A program made the translations under genes and the position numbers. From positions 787,001 to 851,000 of the forward strand of contig NZ_CP067134.1 of assembly GCF_028553765.1 (NCBI RefSeq): a stretch of 64,000 nucleotides of DNA, written 5' to 3'. Shown here piece after piece: positions 42,531 through 55,789 of the stretch. Below the pieces are notes generated by a model. That model worked only from the letters and a program-made list of their open reading frames with translations. It searched no databases and had not been told where the DNA came from. Within the stretch, counting starts at the first letter, position 1; each line of letters opens with the position of its first letter. Origin of the DNA: Paracoccus stylophorae. Its GTDB lineage: Bacteria; Pseudomonadota; Alphaproteobacteria; Rhodobacterales; Rhodobacteraceae.

Positions 42531-45032
42531 ATGGAAACGCATGTGAGGGTCCTGATCGTGGGCGGCGGGGCGGTCGGCTGCGGCATCGCCTATCACCTCG
42601 CCAAGGCCGGCTGGCAGCCGCTGCTGGTCGAGCGGGACGAGCTGACGGCGGGATCGACCTGGCACGCGGCGGGCCTGCTGCCCTTGTTCAACATGGGATA
42701 TGCGACCAGCCATATCCACGATCATTCGGTCCGGATGTATGCCGGGCTGGAGGCCGAGACGGGGCTGAATCCCGGGTTCACCCGCTGCGGCAATCTGCGC
42801 ATGGCGCAGACCGATGCGCGGATGGATGAATACATGCTGTATTCCGCCACCGCCGAGACGGTGGGCATCGAGCATGAATTCCTGACGCCGGCGCAGATCG
42901 CGGAACGCTGGCCGCTGGTGCGGACGGACGATCTGAAAGGGGCGCTGTTTCACCCCACCGACGGCTATATCAACCCCGCCGACGTGACGCAGGCGATGGC
43001 CAAGGGCGCGCGGATGGCCGGGGCCTCGGTGCAGCGGAAGGTGCAGGTGAACGGCTATCGCTGGACCGGGACAGAGTGGGTCGTGACCTGCGAGCGGATG
43101 GTTGAGCGGGGGGGCAATCTGGTGCCCTCGGGCGAGATGTTCGAGATCGGTGCCGAGCATGTGGTGACGGCGACGGGCAACCACGCGCAGCGCACCGCGC
43201 GGCTGTTGGGCATAAAGATCCCCGCGATCCCGGTCGAGCATCAGTATATCGTCACCGAACCCGACCCGGCGCTGGTCGCGTGGCGGAAGGCGGGCAACCC
43301 GGAACATCCGGTGCTGCGCGACGCCGATGCAAGATGGTATGTCCGCGAGGAACGCGGCGGCTGGATTCTGGGCCCCTATGAGGACGGCGCGCCGGCGCGG
43401 TTCCCCTATGCGGTGCCCGACAGTTTCCGCGCCGATCTGTTCGCGCTGGATCTGGAGCGGATCGAACGGGAATACATGTCGATGATCCACCGCATCCCGT
43501 CTTCGGAGCAGGTCGGGCTGAAGGACGATTTCAACGGGCCGATCTGCTATACGCCCGACGGCAATCCGCTGGTCGGGCCGGCACCGGGGCTGCGCAACAT
43601 GTGGCTGGCCGAGGGGTTTTCCTTCGGCATCACGGCGGCGGGCGGCACCGGGCATTACCTGACCCAGATGATGACAGAAGGCGAGGCCGAGATCGACATG
43701 GCGTCGCTGGACCCGCGCCGATTCGGGTCCTGGATGACGACGGAATACGCCACGCGCAAGAACGAAGAGGCCTATTCCCACGTCTTCATCCTGCATCACC
43801 CCGACGAGGAACGGCCCGCCTGCCGTCCGCTGCGCACCTCGCCCGCCTATGACCGGCAAAAGGCGCGGGGCGCGCAGTTCGGGCAGGTGAACGGGTGGGA
43901 GCGGCCGAATTATTTCGGCCCCGTGGACGCGCCCGAAGGGTTCGACCGCGACGCGCGCAGCTTTCGGCGCGGCGGCTGGTGGCGATATGCGAAGGACGAG
44001 GCCGAGGCGATCCGCGGCGCGGCCGGGCTGATCGACGCGACGGCCTTTGCCAAGCATGTCGTGTCGGGGCCGGGGGCGGCGGCGTTTCTGGACGGCTTCA
44101 CCACCAACACGCTGCCCAAGGTGGGCCGCATCAACCTGACCTATGCGCTGACCGATGCGGGCACGGTGCGCAGCGAATACACCATCGTGCGGCGGGGCGC
44201 GGACGGATTCTATCTGGTGTCGGCGGGGGCCTGGGCGGATTACGACCGCGATCACCTGCTGAAATCGGCCGAGGATTTCATGGCGGCGGGCGGCGATCCG
44301 GTGGGGGTCCACGACGTCACGACGCAATGGGGCGTTTTCGCGCTGGCCGGGCCTGCGTCGCGCGACATCCTGAACCGGCTGATCCGCGATCCGCAGCCCG
44401 AGACCGCCCTGTCGAACAGCCGCTTTCCGTGGCTGTCGGCGCGCGAGATCGAGCTGGGCATGGTGCCGGTTCTGGCGCTGCGCGTCGCCTATACCGGCGA
44501 GCTGGGCTGGGAGTTGCATCACCCGATCGAGATGCAGAACCACCTGTTCGACCGGCTGATCGAGGCGGGCGAGCCGTCGGGGATGAAGCTGGTGGGCGCG
44601 CGGGCGCAGAACTGGCTGCGGCAGGAAAAATCCTATCGCGCCTTCGGCACCGAGCTTGGCCGCGACGCCACCCCGCTGGAGGCCGGGCTGGACCGGTTCG
44701 TCGATCTGTTCAAGGATTTTCGCGGCAAGCAGGCGATGCAGCAGACGGGCATCCGCAGCCGCTGTGTCACCGTGCTGATCGACGGGCCGCCGGACGCCGA
44801 TCCGTGGGGGCGCGAGGGGCTGTTTCACGACGGCGCGCGGGTCGGGCGCCTGACCTCGGGCGGGTATTCGGTGGCGTTCGGCAAGCAGATCGGCATGGGC
44901 TATGTCCGGCCCGATCTGGCCGCGCCGGGCACGCGGCTGAAGCTGCGCATGTTCCGCGACCTGTGGGACGCCGAGGTGGTCGAGGACAGCCCCCACGATC
45001 CGCGCAACGCGAGGATTCGCGCGGACGGCTGA
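42531..45032 (+). CDS. FAD-dependent dimethylglycine/sarcosine dehydrogenase-like protein with GcvT domain
   Basis: This is an 833-residue two-part enzyme. The N-terminal half (about 1-390) is an FAD oxidoreductase of the DAO family with the dinucleotide motif VGGGAVGCGIAYHL and STWHAAG, where the His is the covalent flavin site in DMGDH. The C-terminal half (about 430-830) is a GcvT-like folate-binding aminomethyltransferase domain. Such enzymes demethylate dimethylglycine or sarcosine and pass the one-carbon unit to tetrahydrofolate. Several paralogs exist in Rhodobacteraceae with unknown substrates. It converges with the TetR gene. Confidence 0.88.
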   Translation: METHVRVLIVGGGAVGCGIAYHLAKAGWQPLLVERDELTAGSTWHAAGLLPLFNMGYATSHIHDHSVRMYAGLEAETGLNPGFTRCGNLRMAQTDARMDEYMLYSATAETVGIEHEFLTPAQIAERWPLVRTDDLKGALFHPTDGYINPADVTQAMAKGARMAGASVQRKVQVNGYRWTGTEWVVTCERMVERGGNLVPSGEMFEIGAEHVVTATGNHAQRTARLLGIKIPAIPVEHQYIVTEPDPALVAWRKAGNPEHPVLRDADARWYVREERGGWILGPYEDGAPARFPYAVPDSFRADLFALDLERIEREYMSMIHRIPSSEQVGLKDDFNGPICYTPDGNPLVGPAPGLRNMWLAEGFSFGITAAGGTGHYLTQMMTEGEAEIDMASLDPRRFGSWMTTEYATRKNEEAYSHVFILHHPDEERPACRPLRTSPAYDRQKARGAQFGQVNGWERPNYFGPVDAPEGFDRDARSFRRGGWWRYAKDEAEAIRGAAGLIDATAFAKHVVSGPGAAAFLDGFTTNTLPKVGRINLTYALTDAGTVRSEYTIVRRGADGFYLVSAGAWADYDRDHLLKSAEDFMAAGGDPVGVHDVTTQWGVFALAGPASRDILNRLIRDPQPETALSNSRFPWLSAREIELGMVPVLALRVAYTGELGWELHHPIEMQNHLFDRLIEAGEPSGMKLVGARAQNWLRQEKSYRAFGTELGRDATPLEAGLDRFVDLFKDFRGKQAMQQTGIRSRCVTVLIDGPPDADPWGREGLFHDGARVGRLTSGGYSVAFGKQIGMGYVRPDLAAPGTRLKLRMFRDLWDAEVVEDSPHDPRNARIRADG

Positions 45033-45053
45033 CGGCGGTCAGGGACGCAAGGG

Positions 45054-45614
45054 TCAGGGGCGCAGCAGCAGGCGCAGCAGCGCCTCGTATGGCGGGGGCG
45101 TGAAGGGGGCGTCGGGGCCCAACCGGTCCAGCCGCAGCAGCGCATAGCCGTGGGTCAGCGACCAGACCGCGCCTTCCAGCCGCGCGGCGTCCCGGGCGTC
45201 GCGGGCGAAGGGCGCGCAGTGGCGGCACAGGATCGCGTAGCATTCGGTGGCGACCGCCAGCAGATCGGGACTGGCGGTGCGCAGCGCCTCGAACATCAGT
45301 CGGAACAGCGGCTCGTGACGGTCGGCGAAGGCCAGATAGGCGCGGTTCAGGGCCAGCAGCCGCGCGAAGGGATCGTCGGGCGCGGCCGCCCCCGCCACCG
45401 CCAGATCGTCGCGGAACAGCTGAAAGCCGCGATGGGCGATGGCCTGTTTCAAGCCGTCCAGACCGTCGAAATGATGCGCGGGCGCGGCGTGCGACACGCC
45501 CGCCAGCTGCGCCGCGCCGCGCAGGGTCAGCGGTTTTCCGCTGTCCAGCAGGCGCAGACCGGCATCAATCAGCGCCTGTTGCAGGTTTCCGTGATGATGC
45601 GACGATCTTGGCAT
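45054..45614 (-). CDS. TetR-family transcriptional regulator
   Basis: This is a 186-residue regulator. The N-terminal helix-turn-helix is at about residues 8-55, with LTLRGAAQLAGVSHAAPAHHFDGLDGL as the TetR core. The C-terminal ligand-binding part has the WHG-type pattern (RAYLAFADRHEPLFRLMF, then GAVWSLTHGYALL). A CGTTTG-G-CAAACG dyad lies 25 bases before its start and could be its own operator. It converges with the flavoprotein gene, whose regulation is not obvious. Ligand unknown. Confidence 0.9.
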   Translation of the reverse strand: MPRSSHHHGNLQQALIDAGLRLLDSGKPLTLRGAAQLAGVSHAAPAHHFDGLDGLKQAIAHRGFQLFRDDLAVAGAAAPDDPFARLLALNRAYLAFADRHEPLFRLMFEALRTASPDLLAVATECYAILCRHCAPFARDARDAARLEGAVWSLTHGYALLRLDRLGPDAPFTPPPYEALLRLLLRP

Positions 45615-45638
45615 GGCTCATCTTGACGTTGTAAAGTT

Positions 45639-45651
45639 CGTTTGGCAAACG
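45639..45651. promoter_or_regulatory. inverted repeat, possible TetR operator
   Basis: CGTTTG-G-CAAACG forms a perfect dyad with a one-base centre at 45639-45651, 25 bases upstream of the TetR ATG. Position and symmetry suit autoregulation. Confidence 0.5.
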
Positions 45652-45754
45652 CCGCGTCGTAGTTGTGTCACGAGTGAGATCCGGGTCCGTTGCGGCCTGT
45701 GGCCCCGCGGAGCCGGATTGCCGCCGCGTCCGCCGTCTTGCCATCGCATGCGAT

Positions 45755-45784
45755 GCCGCGAAGAAGGCGACGCGGCCCTTTTTT
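45755..45784 (+). terminator. intrinsic terminator without an evident upstream gene
   Basis: GCCGCG (45755-45760) pairs with CGCGGC (45771-45776), followed by CC and six T (45779-45784). A 14-bp palindrome CATCGCATGCGATG (45742-45755) lies immediately before it. On the plus strand there is no protein gene between here and the TetR start at 45614. Confidence 0.6.
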
Positions 45785-45813
45785 CGGTCCTTGACAAACG
45801 GCAGGGTCTGGAA

Positions 45814-45842
45814 CGGGCGCGCTCTGTCAATGCCGCAAAGAA
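45814..45842 (+). repeat. left arm of a 29-bp perfect inverted repeat around tRNA-Gly
   Basis: This arm (starting CGGGCGCGCTCTGTCAATG) is the exact reverse complement of 46068-46096. The two arms bracket the tRNA-Gly gene and its terminator. TTGACA lies 23 bases before this arm, so it may be a copy of a tRNA promoter region. Confidence 0.9.
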
Positions 45843-45859
45843 ACGGCGGCGCGCGCCAC

Positions 45860-45901
45860 AGACAAAACCGGCCGGACCATCTGGTCCGGCCGGTTTTGTC
45901 T
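45860..45901 (-). terminator. long perfect hairpin terminator of tRNA-Gly
   Basis: The arms at 45860-45879 and 45882-45901 are perfectly complementary over 20 bases (the innermost pair would open to give a four-base loop). Read leftward the hairpin starts at the tRNA 3' end, and its second arm ends in TTTTGTC. The A/T-flanked arms would let it act in both directions. Confidence 0.85.
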
Positions 45902-45975
45902 GGAGCGGGCGATGAGATTCGAACTCACGACCCTAACCTTGGCAAGGTTATGCTCTACCCCTGAGCTACGCCCGC
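45901..45975 (-). tRNA. tRNA-Gly (anticodon GCC), CCA encoded
   Basis: This is a complete cloverleaf of 72 bases plus an encoded CCA (45901-45903). The acceptor stem is GCGGGCG with CGCCCGC, the D arm is GCTC/GAGC around AGGGGTA, the anticodon loop is TTGCCAA with GCC at 45941-45943, and the T arm contains GTTCGAATC. Discriminator base is T. A strong terminator follows immediately. Confidence 0.97.
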
Positions 45976-46021
45976 ATCCGGTGCCAAGGGCCATGGCGGC
46001 CCCGGTGAGCGGTGATTTATG

Positions 46022-46049
46022 GGACCGGGCCGGGGCGTGCAAGGGGTAA
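46022..46049 (-). promoter_or_regulatory. possible promoter of tRNA-Gly
   Basis: Read leftward, TTGCAC precedes a GC-rich spacer of about 16-17 bp and then an ATAAAT-like hexamer near 46015-46022, about 45 bases before the tRNA 5' end. Approximate position. Confidence 0.4.
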
Positions 46050-46067
46050 TTTTGGCTTTGCGCCAGA

Positions 46068-46096
46068 TTCTTTGCGGCATTGACAGAGCGCGCCCG
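46068..46096 (-). repeat. right arm of the 29-bp inverted repeat around tRNA-Gly
   Basis: This is the exact reverse complement of 45814-45842. In the direction of tRNA transcription it lies about 93 bases before the tRNA. The in-frame ATG at 46080, inside this arm, is therefore not favoured as the start of the next gene. Confidence 0.9.
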
Positions 46097-46139
46097 CCGG
46101 CACAGCGTCTGGCCGAATGTCGGGACCGCGAGGGGCAAG

Positions 46140-46757
46140 GTGGCATCATCCGATCACATGCGCGATTTCGTGCGACTGGCGCTGGAGCAGGGTCACGACC
46201 GCGACGCCATTGCGCGCGCGCTGGCCGAGGCGGGCTGGAGCGCCGCCGAGATCCAGGCCGCGCAGGCGGGCTGGGCCAAGCCCGCGGGGATGCCGCCTGT
46301 TCCCCGCCCGCAGCCTTACGTGTCGGCCCGCGAGGCGGTGTTTTTCGGGCTGATGTTTGCGGCGCTGGCGATGGTGGCGTGGAATCTGGTGCAGCTGGGC
46401 TTTGCGCTGATCGACGTGGCGATTCCCGATCCGACCGATCTCTATCCCCGCGATCGCGGGTCGATGCGGTGGCCGATGGCGGCGCTGCTGGGGTTTCTGC
46501 CGCTGTTTCTGTATCTGGACCGGCGGACGGTCCGCACCGTGCCGCGCGGCGCGGGCGGGCGCGAATCGGCGCTGCGGCGGCTGTTTGCGGCGGTGACGCT
46601 GCTGATCGCGCTGCTGACGCTGATGGGGGATCTGGTCACGTCGATCTATGCGCTGCTGTCGGGCGGTCTGACCCTGCGTTTCCTGGCCCGGGCGGTGCTG
46701 GTCGCGGTGGTGGCCGGGCTGGTGCTGGCCTATTACCGGACCGATCTGGATGGCTAG
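46140..46757 (+). CDS. DUF5671-type membrane protein
   Basis: This is a 205-residue membrane protein. After an N-terminal helical segment (HMRDFVRLALEQGHDRDAI), residues about 85-205 contain four hydrophobic helices, with YVSAREAVFFGLMFAAL and a helical core typical of DUF5671. The function of the family is unknown. The GTG start at 46140 is chosen because GAGGGG lies four bases upstream; an ATG at 46158 or at 46080 (inside the inverted repeat) are alternatives. It overlaps the next gene by eight bases. Confidence 0.75.
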   Translation: MASSDHMRDFVRLALEQGHDRDAIARALAEAGWSAAEIQAAQAGWAKPAGMPPVPRPQPYVSAREAVFFGLMFAALAMVAWNLVQLGFALIDVAIPDPTDLYPRDRGSMRWPMAALLGFLPLFLYLDRRTVRTVPRGAGGRESALRRLFAAVTLLIALLTLMGDLVTSIYALLSGGLTLRFLARAVLVAVVAGLVLAYYRTDLDG

Positions 46758-47187
46758 GCGGCGGCAGGGCTGGCCGGTCTGGGCCATCGCGGTGCTGGCC
46801 GTGGTCCTGATCGGTGTCGCGCTGACGCAGACCGGCGGGCCGATGCAGGGCCGGGCGGAACGGCGCGACGAGGTGCGCATCGCCGACCTGAACGCGCTGA
46901 TGGCGCAGGCAGGCTGTCGCGCCGCCGCGACGGGGACGGTCACGGCCGATCTGAGGGCGACGCCCGCCTGTCCCGATGCGCCGCGCGCGACGGACCCGTT
47001 CACCGACCGCCCCTATCGGATCGAGGTGGTGGACGCGGAAAATCTGCGCCTGTGCGCAGCGTTCGAGACGCAGAGCTGGAGGGAACCGCATCTGCGCCGG
47101 CCGGATGTGCGCGCCGATGGCGATTGCCTGATCCATCGCATTGTCGCGGGGCAGGGCGGGGAAGAACAGATTGGGGAGTTTGACTGA
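46750..47187 (+). CDS. hypothetical membrane-anchored periplasmic protein
   Basis: This is a 145-residue protein with a basic N-terminus, one hydrophobic helix at about 8-26 and a predicted periplasmic part. It contains four cysteines (around AQAGCRAAA, TPACPDAP, LRLCAAF and DGDCLIH), which could form two disulfide bonds. No family is recognised. It overlaps the preceding DUF5671 gene by eight bases, so the two are likely to be translated together and may act in one complex. Confidence 0.65.
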   Translation: MARRRQGWPVWAIAVLAVVLIGVALTQTGGPMQGRAERRDEVRIADLNALMAQAGCRAAATGTVTADLRATPACPDAPRATDPFTDRPYRIEVVDAENLRLCAAFETQSWREPHLRRPDVRADGDCLIHRIVAGQGGEEQIGEFD

Positions 47188-47191
47188 GGTC

Positions 47192-47557
47192 CTAGCGCGG
47201 GCCGATGCGGCCCAGATGGGTCTGGGCAAACCCGGTCGGCTGTTTCAGGCCAAAGCCAAGCGCGCGGTCGATGCCGACATGGGCCAGCCAGATGCCGCCG
47301 GCGGCGATCAGGTCGGGGCGGCCCGCCATCAGCCCCAGAAGGGCAAGGATCAGCCCGTTGGCATAGAGATGCGCGGCGTTATAGATCGCGGCACCGATGC
47401 GCGGGCCGGCCAGATAAGCCAGCATCGCCAGATCCGGTGCCAGCAGCGCCACGGGCCAGACCCATAGCGGCCAACCCGACTGGGTGATCCCGGCCAGCAC
47501 GACGGCGGCGGCGAAGATGCCTGCGCCCTCGATCCGCTGCCACAGGATCGGGGTCAT
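47192..47557 (-). CDS. DUF4260 family membrane protein
   Basis: This is a 121-residue protein with four hydrophobic helices. The family pattern is clear: [26 protein letters not shown] in the middle and [27 protein letters not shown] at the end. Function is unknown. It starts eight bases downstream of the uvrA stop on the same strand and converges with the preceding gene, four bases apart. It could be co-transcribed with uvrA. Confidence 0.88.
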   Translation of the reverse strand: MTPILWQRIEGAGIFAAAVVLAGITQSGWPLWVWPVALLAPDLAMLAYLAGPRIGAAIYNAAHLYANGLILALLGLMAGRPDLIAAGGIWLAHVGIDRALGFGLKQPTGFAQTHLGRIGPR

Positions 47558-47564
47558 CGCCGCC

Positions 47565-50429
<2,865 letters not shown>

Positions 50430-50497
50430 TGGGCGTGCCTTTGACCGGTCAGGCGCATCACATAGTGCGGCAGCATGAAAAAGCAACCGAGCGATGG

Positions 50498-50512
50498 GAA
50501 CATATGTAGAAC
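50498..50512 (-). promoter_or_regulatory. SOS box (LexA site) of uvrA
   Basis: Read leftward, GTTC-TACATAT-GTTC matches the alphaproteobacterial LexA consensus GTTC-N7-GTTC exactly. It lies 69 bases before the uvrA ATG and 119 before the divergent pyruvate carboxylase gene. Confidence 0.87.
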
Positions 50513-50630
50513 GATGATGCAAGCCCGCGCAAAGCGGTGTTCTGTCGGCAGATAGGCCGCATCGGGCGGGCGGATGCTTGCGCTGCGGTGCGGCGCGGGT
50601 AGGATGCGCGGCGAAGAACGGGGGACGGCG

Positions 50631-53600
50631 ATGTTTCAGAAGATCCTTGTGGCCAATCGCGGCGAGATCGCGATCCGGGTGATGCGTGCGGCCAACGAGC
50701 TGGGCAAGCGAACCGTCGCCGTCTATGCCGAGGAAGACAAGCTGGGCCTGCACCGGTTCAAGGCCGACGAGGCCTATCGCATCGGTGCGGGGCTGGGGCC
50801 GGTCGCGGCCTATCTGTCGATCCCCGAGATCATCCGCGTCGCCCGCGAAAGCGGTGCGGACGCGATCCATCCGGGCTATGGCCTGCTGTCCGAGAACCCC
50901 GATTTCGTCGATGCCTGCGATGCGGCCGGGATCACCTTCATCGGCCCGAAGGCCGAGACCATGCGCTCGCTCGGCGACAAGGCCAGCGCCCGGCGGGTCG
51001 CGATCCGGGCCGGCGTGCCGGTCATCCCCGCGACCGAGGTCTTGGGCGAGGATTTCGACGCGATCAGGAAGGAAGCCGCCGAGATCGGTTATCCCCTGAT
51101 GCTGAAGGCGTCCTGGGGCGGGGGCGGGCGCGGCATGCGCCCGGTCGACAGCGAGGCCGAGCTGGAGGAAAAGGTGCGCGAGGGGCGGCGCGAGGCCGAA
51201 GCCGCCTTCGGCAATGGCGAGGGGTATCTGGAAAAGATGATCCTGCGCGCCCGCCATGTCGAGGTGCAGTTGCTGGGCGACACGCATGGCGGGCTTTACC
51301 ACCTGTATGAGCGCGACTGCACCGTGCAGCGCCGCAACCAGAAGGTCGTGGAACGCGCCCCCGCGCCCTATCTGACCGACGAACAGCGGGCCGAGGTCTG
51401 CGCGCTGGCGCTGAAGATCGGGCAGGCGGTCGGATACCAGAACGCCGGCACGGTCGAGTTCCTGATGGATATGGACAGCCAGCAATTCTATTTCATCGAG
51501 GTGAACCCGCGCGTGCAGGTCGAACATACCGTGACCGAGGAAGTCACCGGCATCGACATCGTGCAGGCCCAGATCAGGATCGCGGAAGGGTCGACGCTGG
51601 CCGAGGCGACGGGCGCGCCGTCGCAGGACGATATCGACCTGTCGGGCCACGCGCTGCAATGCCGGGTCACGACCGAGGACCCGCAGAACAATTTCATCCC
51701 CGATTACGGTCGCATCACCGCCTATCGCAGCGCGACGGGCATGGGCATCCGGCTGGATGGCGGCACCGCCTATGCCGGCGGGGTCATCACGCGGTATTAC
51801 GATTCGCTGCTGGTGAAGGTCACGGCCTGGGCGCAGACGCCCGACCAGGCGATCCGGCGGATGGATCGCGCGCTGCGCGAGTTCCGGGTGCGCGGCGTCA
51901 GCACGAATATCGATTTCGTCATCAACCTGCTGAAGCATCCGACGTTTCTGGACAATTCCTATACGACCAAGTTCATCGACACGACGCCGGACCTGTTCAC
52001 CTTTCGCAAGCGCCGCGACCGGGCGACGCGGCTGCTGAACTATCTGGCCGATATCAGCGTGAACGGGCATCCCGAGACCGCCGGGCGCGCGCTGCCGCCG
52101 GCGCAGGCCCGCCCGCCCGAGCCGCCGGCGCCGCAGGCCGATCCCGCGCCCGGCACGCGGCAACTGCTTGAGGACAAGGGCGCGCAGGCGGTGGCGGACT
52201 GGATGCAGGACCAGCAACGGCTGCTGATCACCGACACCACCATGCGCGACGCGCATCAGTCGCTGCTGGCCACGCGGATGCGGTCGATCGACATGATCCG
52301 GGTCGCGCCCAGCTATGCCGCCAACCTGCCGCAGCTGTTTTCGGTGGAATGCTGGGGCGGCGCGACCTTCGACGTGGCCTATCGGTTCTTGCAGGAATGT
52401 CCGTGGCAGCGTCTGCGCGACATCCGCGCGAAGATGCCCAACCTGATGACGCAGATGCTGCTGCGGGCCAGCAACGGCGTCGGATACACCAACTATCCCG
52501 ACAATGTCGTGCGGTTCTTCGTGGCGCAGGCGGCCGAATCGGGGGTCGATCTGTTCCGCGTCTTCGACAGCCTGAACTGGGTCCGGAACATGCGCGTGGC
52601 GATGGATGCGGTGATCGAATCGGGCAGGATCTGCGAGGGCACGGTCTGCTATACCGGCGACATGCTGGACCCGGACCGGGCCAAATACGATCTGCGCTAT
52701 TACGTGAAGACCGCGCAGGAATTGAAGGCGGCGGGCGCGCACGTGCTGGGGCTGAAGGACATGGCTGGGCTGCTGAAGCCCGCCGCGGCCACGATCCTGA
52801 TCCGGGCGCTGAAGGACGAGGTCGGGCTGCCCATCCATTTCCACACCCACGACACCAGCGGCATGGGCGGGGCAACGATCCTGGCCGCGGCCGCCGCGGG
52901 CGTGGATGCGGTCGATTGCGCGATGGACGCGCTGTCGGGCAACACCAGCCAGCCGACGATGGGCAGCGTGGTCGCGGCGCTGGCCGGCACCGACCGCGAC
53001 ACCGGGCTGGATATCGGCGCGATCCGCGCCATCAGCAATTACTGGGAGCGCGTGCGCGAGAATTACGCGGCCTTCGAATCGGGCCTGCAATCGCCCGCCT
53101 CCGAGGTCTATCTGCACGAGATGCCGGGCGGGCAGTTCACCAACCTGAAATCGCAGGCCCGCTCGATGGGGCTGGAGGATCGCTGGCACGAGGTGGCGCA
53201 GGCTTACGCCGACGTGAACCGGATGTTCGGCGATATCGTCAAGGTAACGCCCAGTTCCAAGGTGGTGGGCGACATGGCGCTGATGATGGTGTCGCAGAAC
53301 CTGACCCCGGCCGATGTGCTGGACCCCGACAAGGACATGTCGTTTCCCGATTCGGTCGTGGACATGATGCGCGGCAATCTGGGCCAGCCCCCCGGCGGCT
53401 GGCCGGCCGGGTTGCAGGCCAAGGTGCTGAAGGGCGAGACGCCGATCACCGACCGCCCCGGCGCGCATCTGGACGATGTCGATCTTGAGGCGACGCGCGC
53501 CCGGCTGTCGCAGGAGCTTGAGGGCAAGCAGATCGACGACGAGGATCTGAACGGCTATCTGATGTATCCCAAGGTGTTTCTGGACTATATGGGCCGGCAC

Positions 53601-54065
53601 CGGCTTTACGGCCCGGTCCGCACCCTGCCGACTCGTAACTTCTTCTACGGGATGGAGCCGGAACAGGAAATCTCGGTCGAGATCGCGCCGGGCAAGACCA
53701 TGGAGATCCGGCTGCTGACCCTGGGCGAGACGGACGAGCAGGGCAATATCAAGGTGTTTTTCGAGCTGAACGGCCAGCCGCGCAGCATCCGCGTGCCCAA
53801 TCGCCGCGTCGCGGGCAGCGCGGCGGTCAATCCCAAGGCCGATCCGGGCAACGACGCGCATGTGGGCGCGCCGATGCCGGGGGTCGTGGCCTCGGTCGGC
53901 GTGGCGGCCGGGCAGGCGGTGCGTCAGGGCGATCTGCTGCTGACCATCGAGGCGATGAAGATGGAGACCGGCATCCACGCCGACCGCGACGGCAAGATCC
54001 AGACCGTCCACGTCACCGCCGGCCAGCAGATCGACGCCAAGGACCTGCTGGTCGAGTTCGAGTGA
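50631..54065 (+). CDS. pyc: pyruvate carboxylase
   Basis: This is a 1144-residue single-chain biotin enzyme that makes oxaloacetate from pyruvate, bicarbonate and ATP to refill the citrate cycle. Domains in order: biotin carboxylase (about 1-450, [21 protein letters not shown]), carboxyltransferase (about 520-820, [16 protein letters not shown] with metal-binding HFHTHD), allosteric/PYC_OADA domain, and biotin carrier with AMKM (Lys1110). Length matches the tetrameric alpha4 type, usually activated by acetyl-CoA. It diverges from uvrA by 201 bases. Confidence 0.97.
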   Translation: MFQKILVANRGEIAIRVMRAANELGKRTVAVYAEEDKLGLHRFKADEAYRIGAGLGPVAAYLSIPEIIRVARESGADAIHPGYGLLSENPDFVDACDAAGITFIGPKAETMRSLGDKASARRVAIRAGVPVIPATEVLGEDFDAIRKEAAEIGYPLMLKASWGGGGRGMRPVDSEAELEEKVREGRREAEAAFGNGEGYLEKMILRARHVEVQLLGDTHGGLYHLYERDCTVQRRNQKVVERAPAPYLTDEQRAEVCALALKIGQAVGYQNAGTVEFLMDMDSQQFYFIEVNPRVQVEHTVTEEVTGIDIVQAQIRIAEGSTLAEATGAPSQDDIDLSGHALQCRVTTEDPQNNFIPDYGRITAYRSATGMGIRLDGGTAYAGGVITRYYDSLLVKVTAWAQTPDQAIRRMDRALREFRVRGVSTNIDFVINLLKHPTFLDNSYTTKFIDTTPDLFTFRKRRDRATRLLNYLADISVNGHPETAGRALPPAQARPPEPPAPQADPAPGTRQLLEDKGAQAVADWMQDQQRLLITDTTMRDAHQSLLATRMRSIDMIRVAPSYAANLPQLFSVECWGGATFDVAYRFLQECPWQRLRDIRAKMPNLMTQMLLRASNGVGYTNYPDNVVRFFVAQAAESGVDLFRVFDSLNWVRNMRVAMDAVIESGRICEGTVCYTGDMLDPDRAKYDLRYYVKTAQELKAAGAHVLGLKDMAGLLKPAAATILIRALKDEVGLPIHFHTHDTSGMGGATILAAAAAGVDAVDCAMDALSGNTSQPTMGSVVAALAGTDRDTGLDIGAIRAISNYWERVRENYAAFESGLQSPASEVYLHEMPGGQFTNLKSQARSMGLEDRWHEVAQAYADVNRMFGDIVKVTPSSKVVGDMALMMVSQNLTPADVLDPDKDMSFPDSVVDMMRGNLGQPPGGWPAGLQAKVLKGETPITDRPGAHLDDVDLEATRARLSQELEGKQIDDEDLNGYLMYPKVFLDYMGRHRLYGPVRTLPTRNFFYGMEPEQEISVEIAPGKTMEIRLLTLGETDEQGNIKVFFELNGQPRSIRVPNRRVAGSAAVNPKADPGNDAHVGAPMPGVVASVGVAAGQAVRQGDLLLTIEAMKMETGIHADRDGKIQTVHVTAGQQIDAKDLLVEFE

Positions 54066-54183
54066 GCGGCGCGTGTGGCCGGTGCGTGTGGCCGGCGCGA
54101 TCGGCGGGAAACAGGCCGCGGCGCGGGTGCCACGGGCGCGTGAAAAACCCGGCCCGCCGCGGCGGGGTGCGACCCTGCCGCCG

Positions 54184-54212
54184 TTGACCCCGCTGGCCGC
54201 GAGGTCTAAACC
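54184..54212 (+). promoter_or_regulatory. predicted promoter of the nuo operon
   Basis: TTGACC (54184-54189) and TAAACC (54207-54212) are separated by exactly 17 bp and lie 64 bases before nuoA. This is the only good match in the 210-base gap after pyc. Confidence 0.6.
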
Positions 54213-54275
54213 GGCCCTAGCCAACCCGTCGCGGGGCAGCCGATCGTCCCCGCGACTCACAAGGGGATCTTGCCC

Positions 54276-55165
<890 letters not shown>

Positions 55166-55168
55166 GTC

Positions 55169-55789
55169 ATGGCCGTCTATCCCGATCTCGACGCGCTGGA
55201 ACAGCTGGCCGAACATGTCAGGATGCGCCGCTCGGACGCGGTGCTGGACACGATGATCCGGCTGGACGAGCTGACGGTGATGTCCACCACCAGCGGTCTT
55301 CTGGACCTGGTCGAGTTTCTGCGCACCGACAATTCGTGCCGCTTTTCGACGCTGGTCGATATCACCGCCGTCGATTACCCCGAACGCGCGCAGCGTTTCG
55401 ATCTGGTCTGGCATTTCCTGTCGATGTACCAGAACCAGCGCATCCGCGTGAAGGTCAGCGTCCGCGAGGACGAGATCGTGCCGTCGCTGATCAAGATCCA
55501 CCCCGCCGCCAACTGGTTCGAGCGCGAGATTTTCGACATGTTCGGCATCCTGTTCTCGGGCCATCCCGACCTGCGGCGCATCCTGACCGATTACGGCTTT
55601 CGCGGCCATCCGCTGCGCAAGGATTTCCCGACCACCGGCTATGTCGAGGTCCGCTATGACGAATCCGAGAAGCGCGTGGTCTATGAGCCGGTGAACCTGA
55701 CCCAGGAATACCGCCAGTTCGATTTCCTCTCGCCCTGGGAAGGTGCGAAATACGTGCTGCCGGGCGACGAGAAAGAGGGGGCGAAATGA
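55169..55789 (+). CDS. nuoC: NADH-quinone oxidoreductase subunit C
   Basis: This is a 206-residue complex I subunit of the 30 kDa family. It shows [27 protein letters not shown] and the closing segment [14 protein letters not shown]. It lies in the connecting module next to NuoD and NuoB, holding the Q-module together. It starts three bases after nuoB and overlaps nuoD. In some bacteria C and D are fused; here they are separate. Confidence 0.96.
   Translation: MAVYPDLDALEQLAEHVRMRRSDAVLDTMIRLDELTVMSTTSGLLDLVEFLRTDNSCRFSTLVDITAVDYPERAQRFDLVWHFLSMYQNQRIRVKVSVREDEIVPSLIKIHPAANWFEREIFDMFGILFSGHPDLRRILTDYGFRGHPLRKDFPTTGYVEVRYDESEKRVVYEPVNLTQEYRQFDFLSPWEGAKYVLPGDEKEGAK

Noticed and set aside
41991-44996. 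Long minus-strand open frame opposite the dimethylglycine dehydrogenase-like gene
   Set aside because: It reads His/Arg/Pro-rich antisense, while the plus strand has full FAD and GcvT domains.
45613-45915. A possible 100-residue plus-strand protein next to the TetR gene
   Set aside because: The frame runs through the terminator, the inverted-repeat arm and the tRNA terminator hairpin, so it cannot be a real gene.
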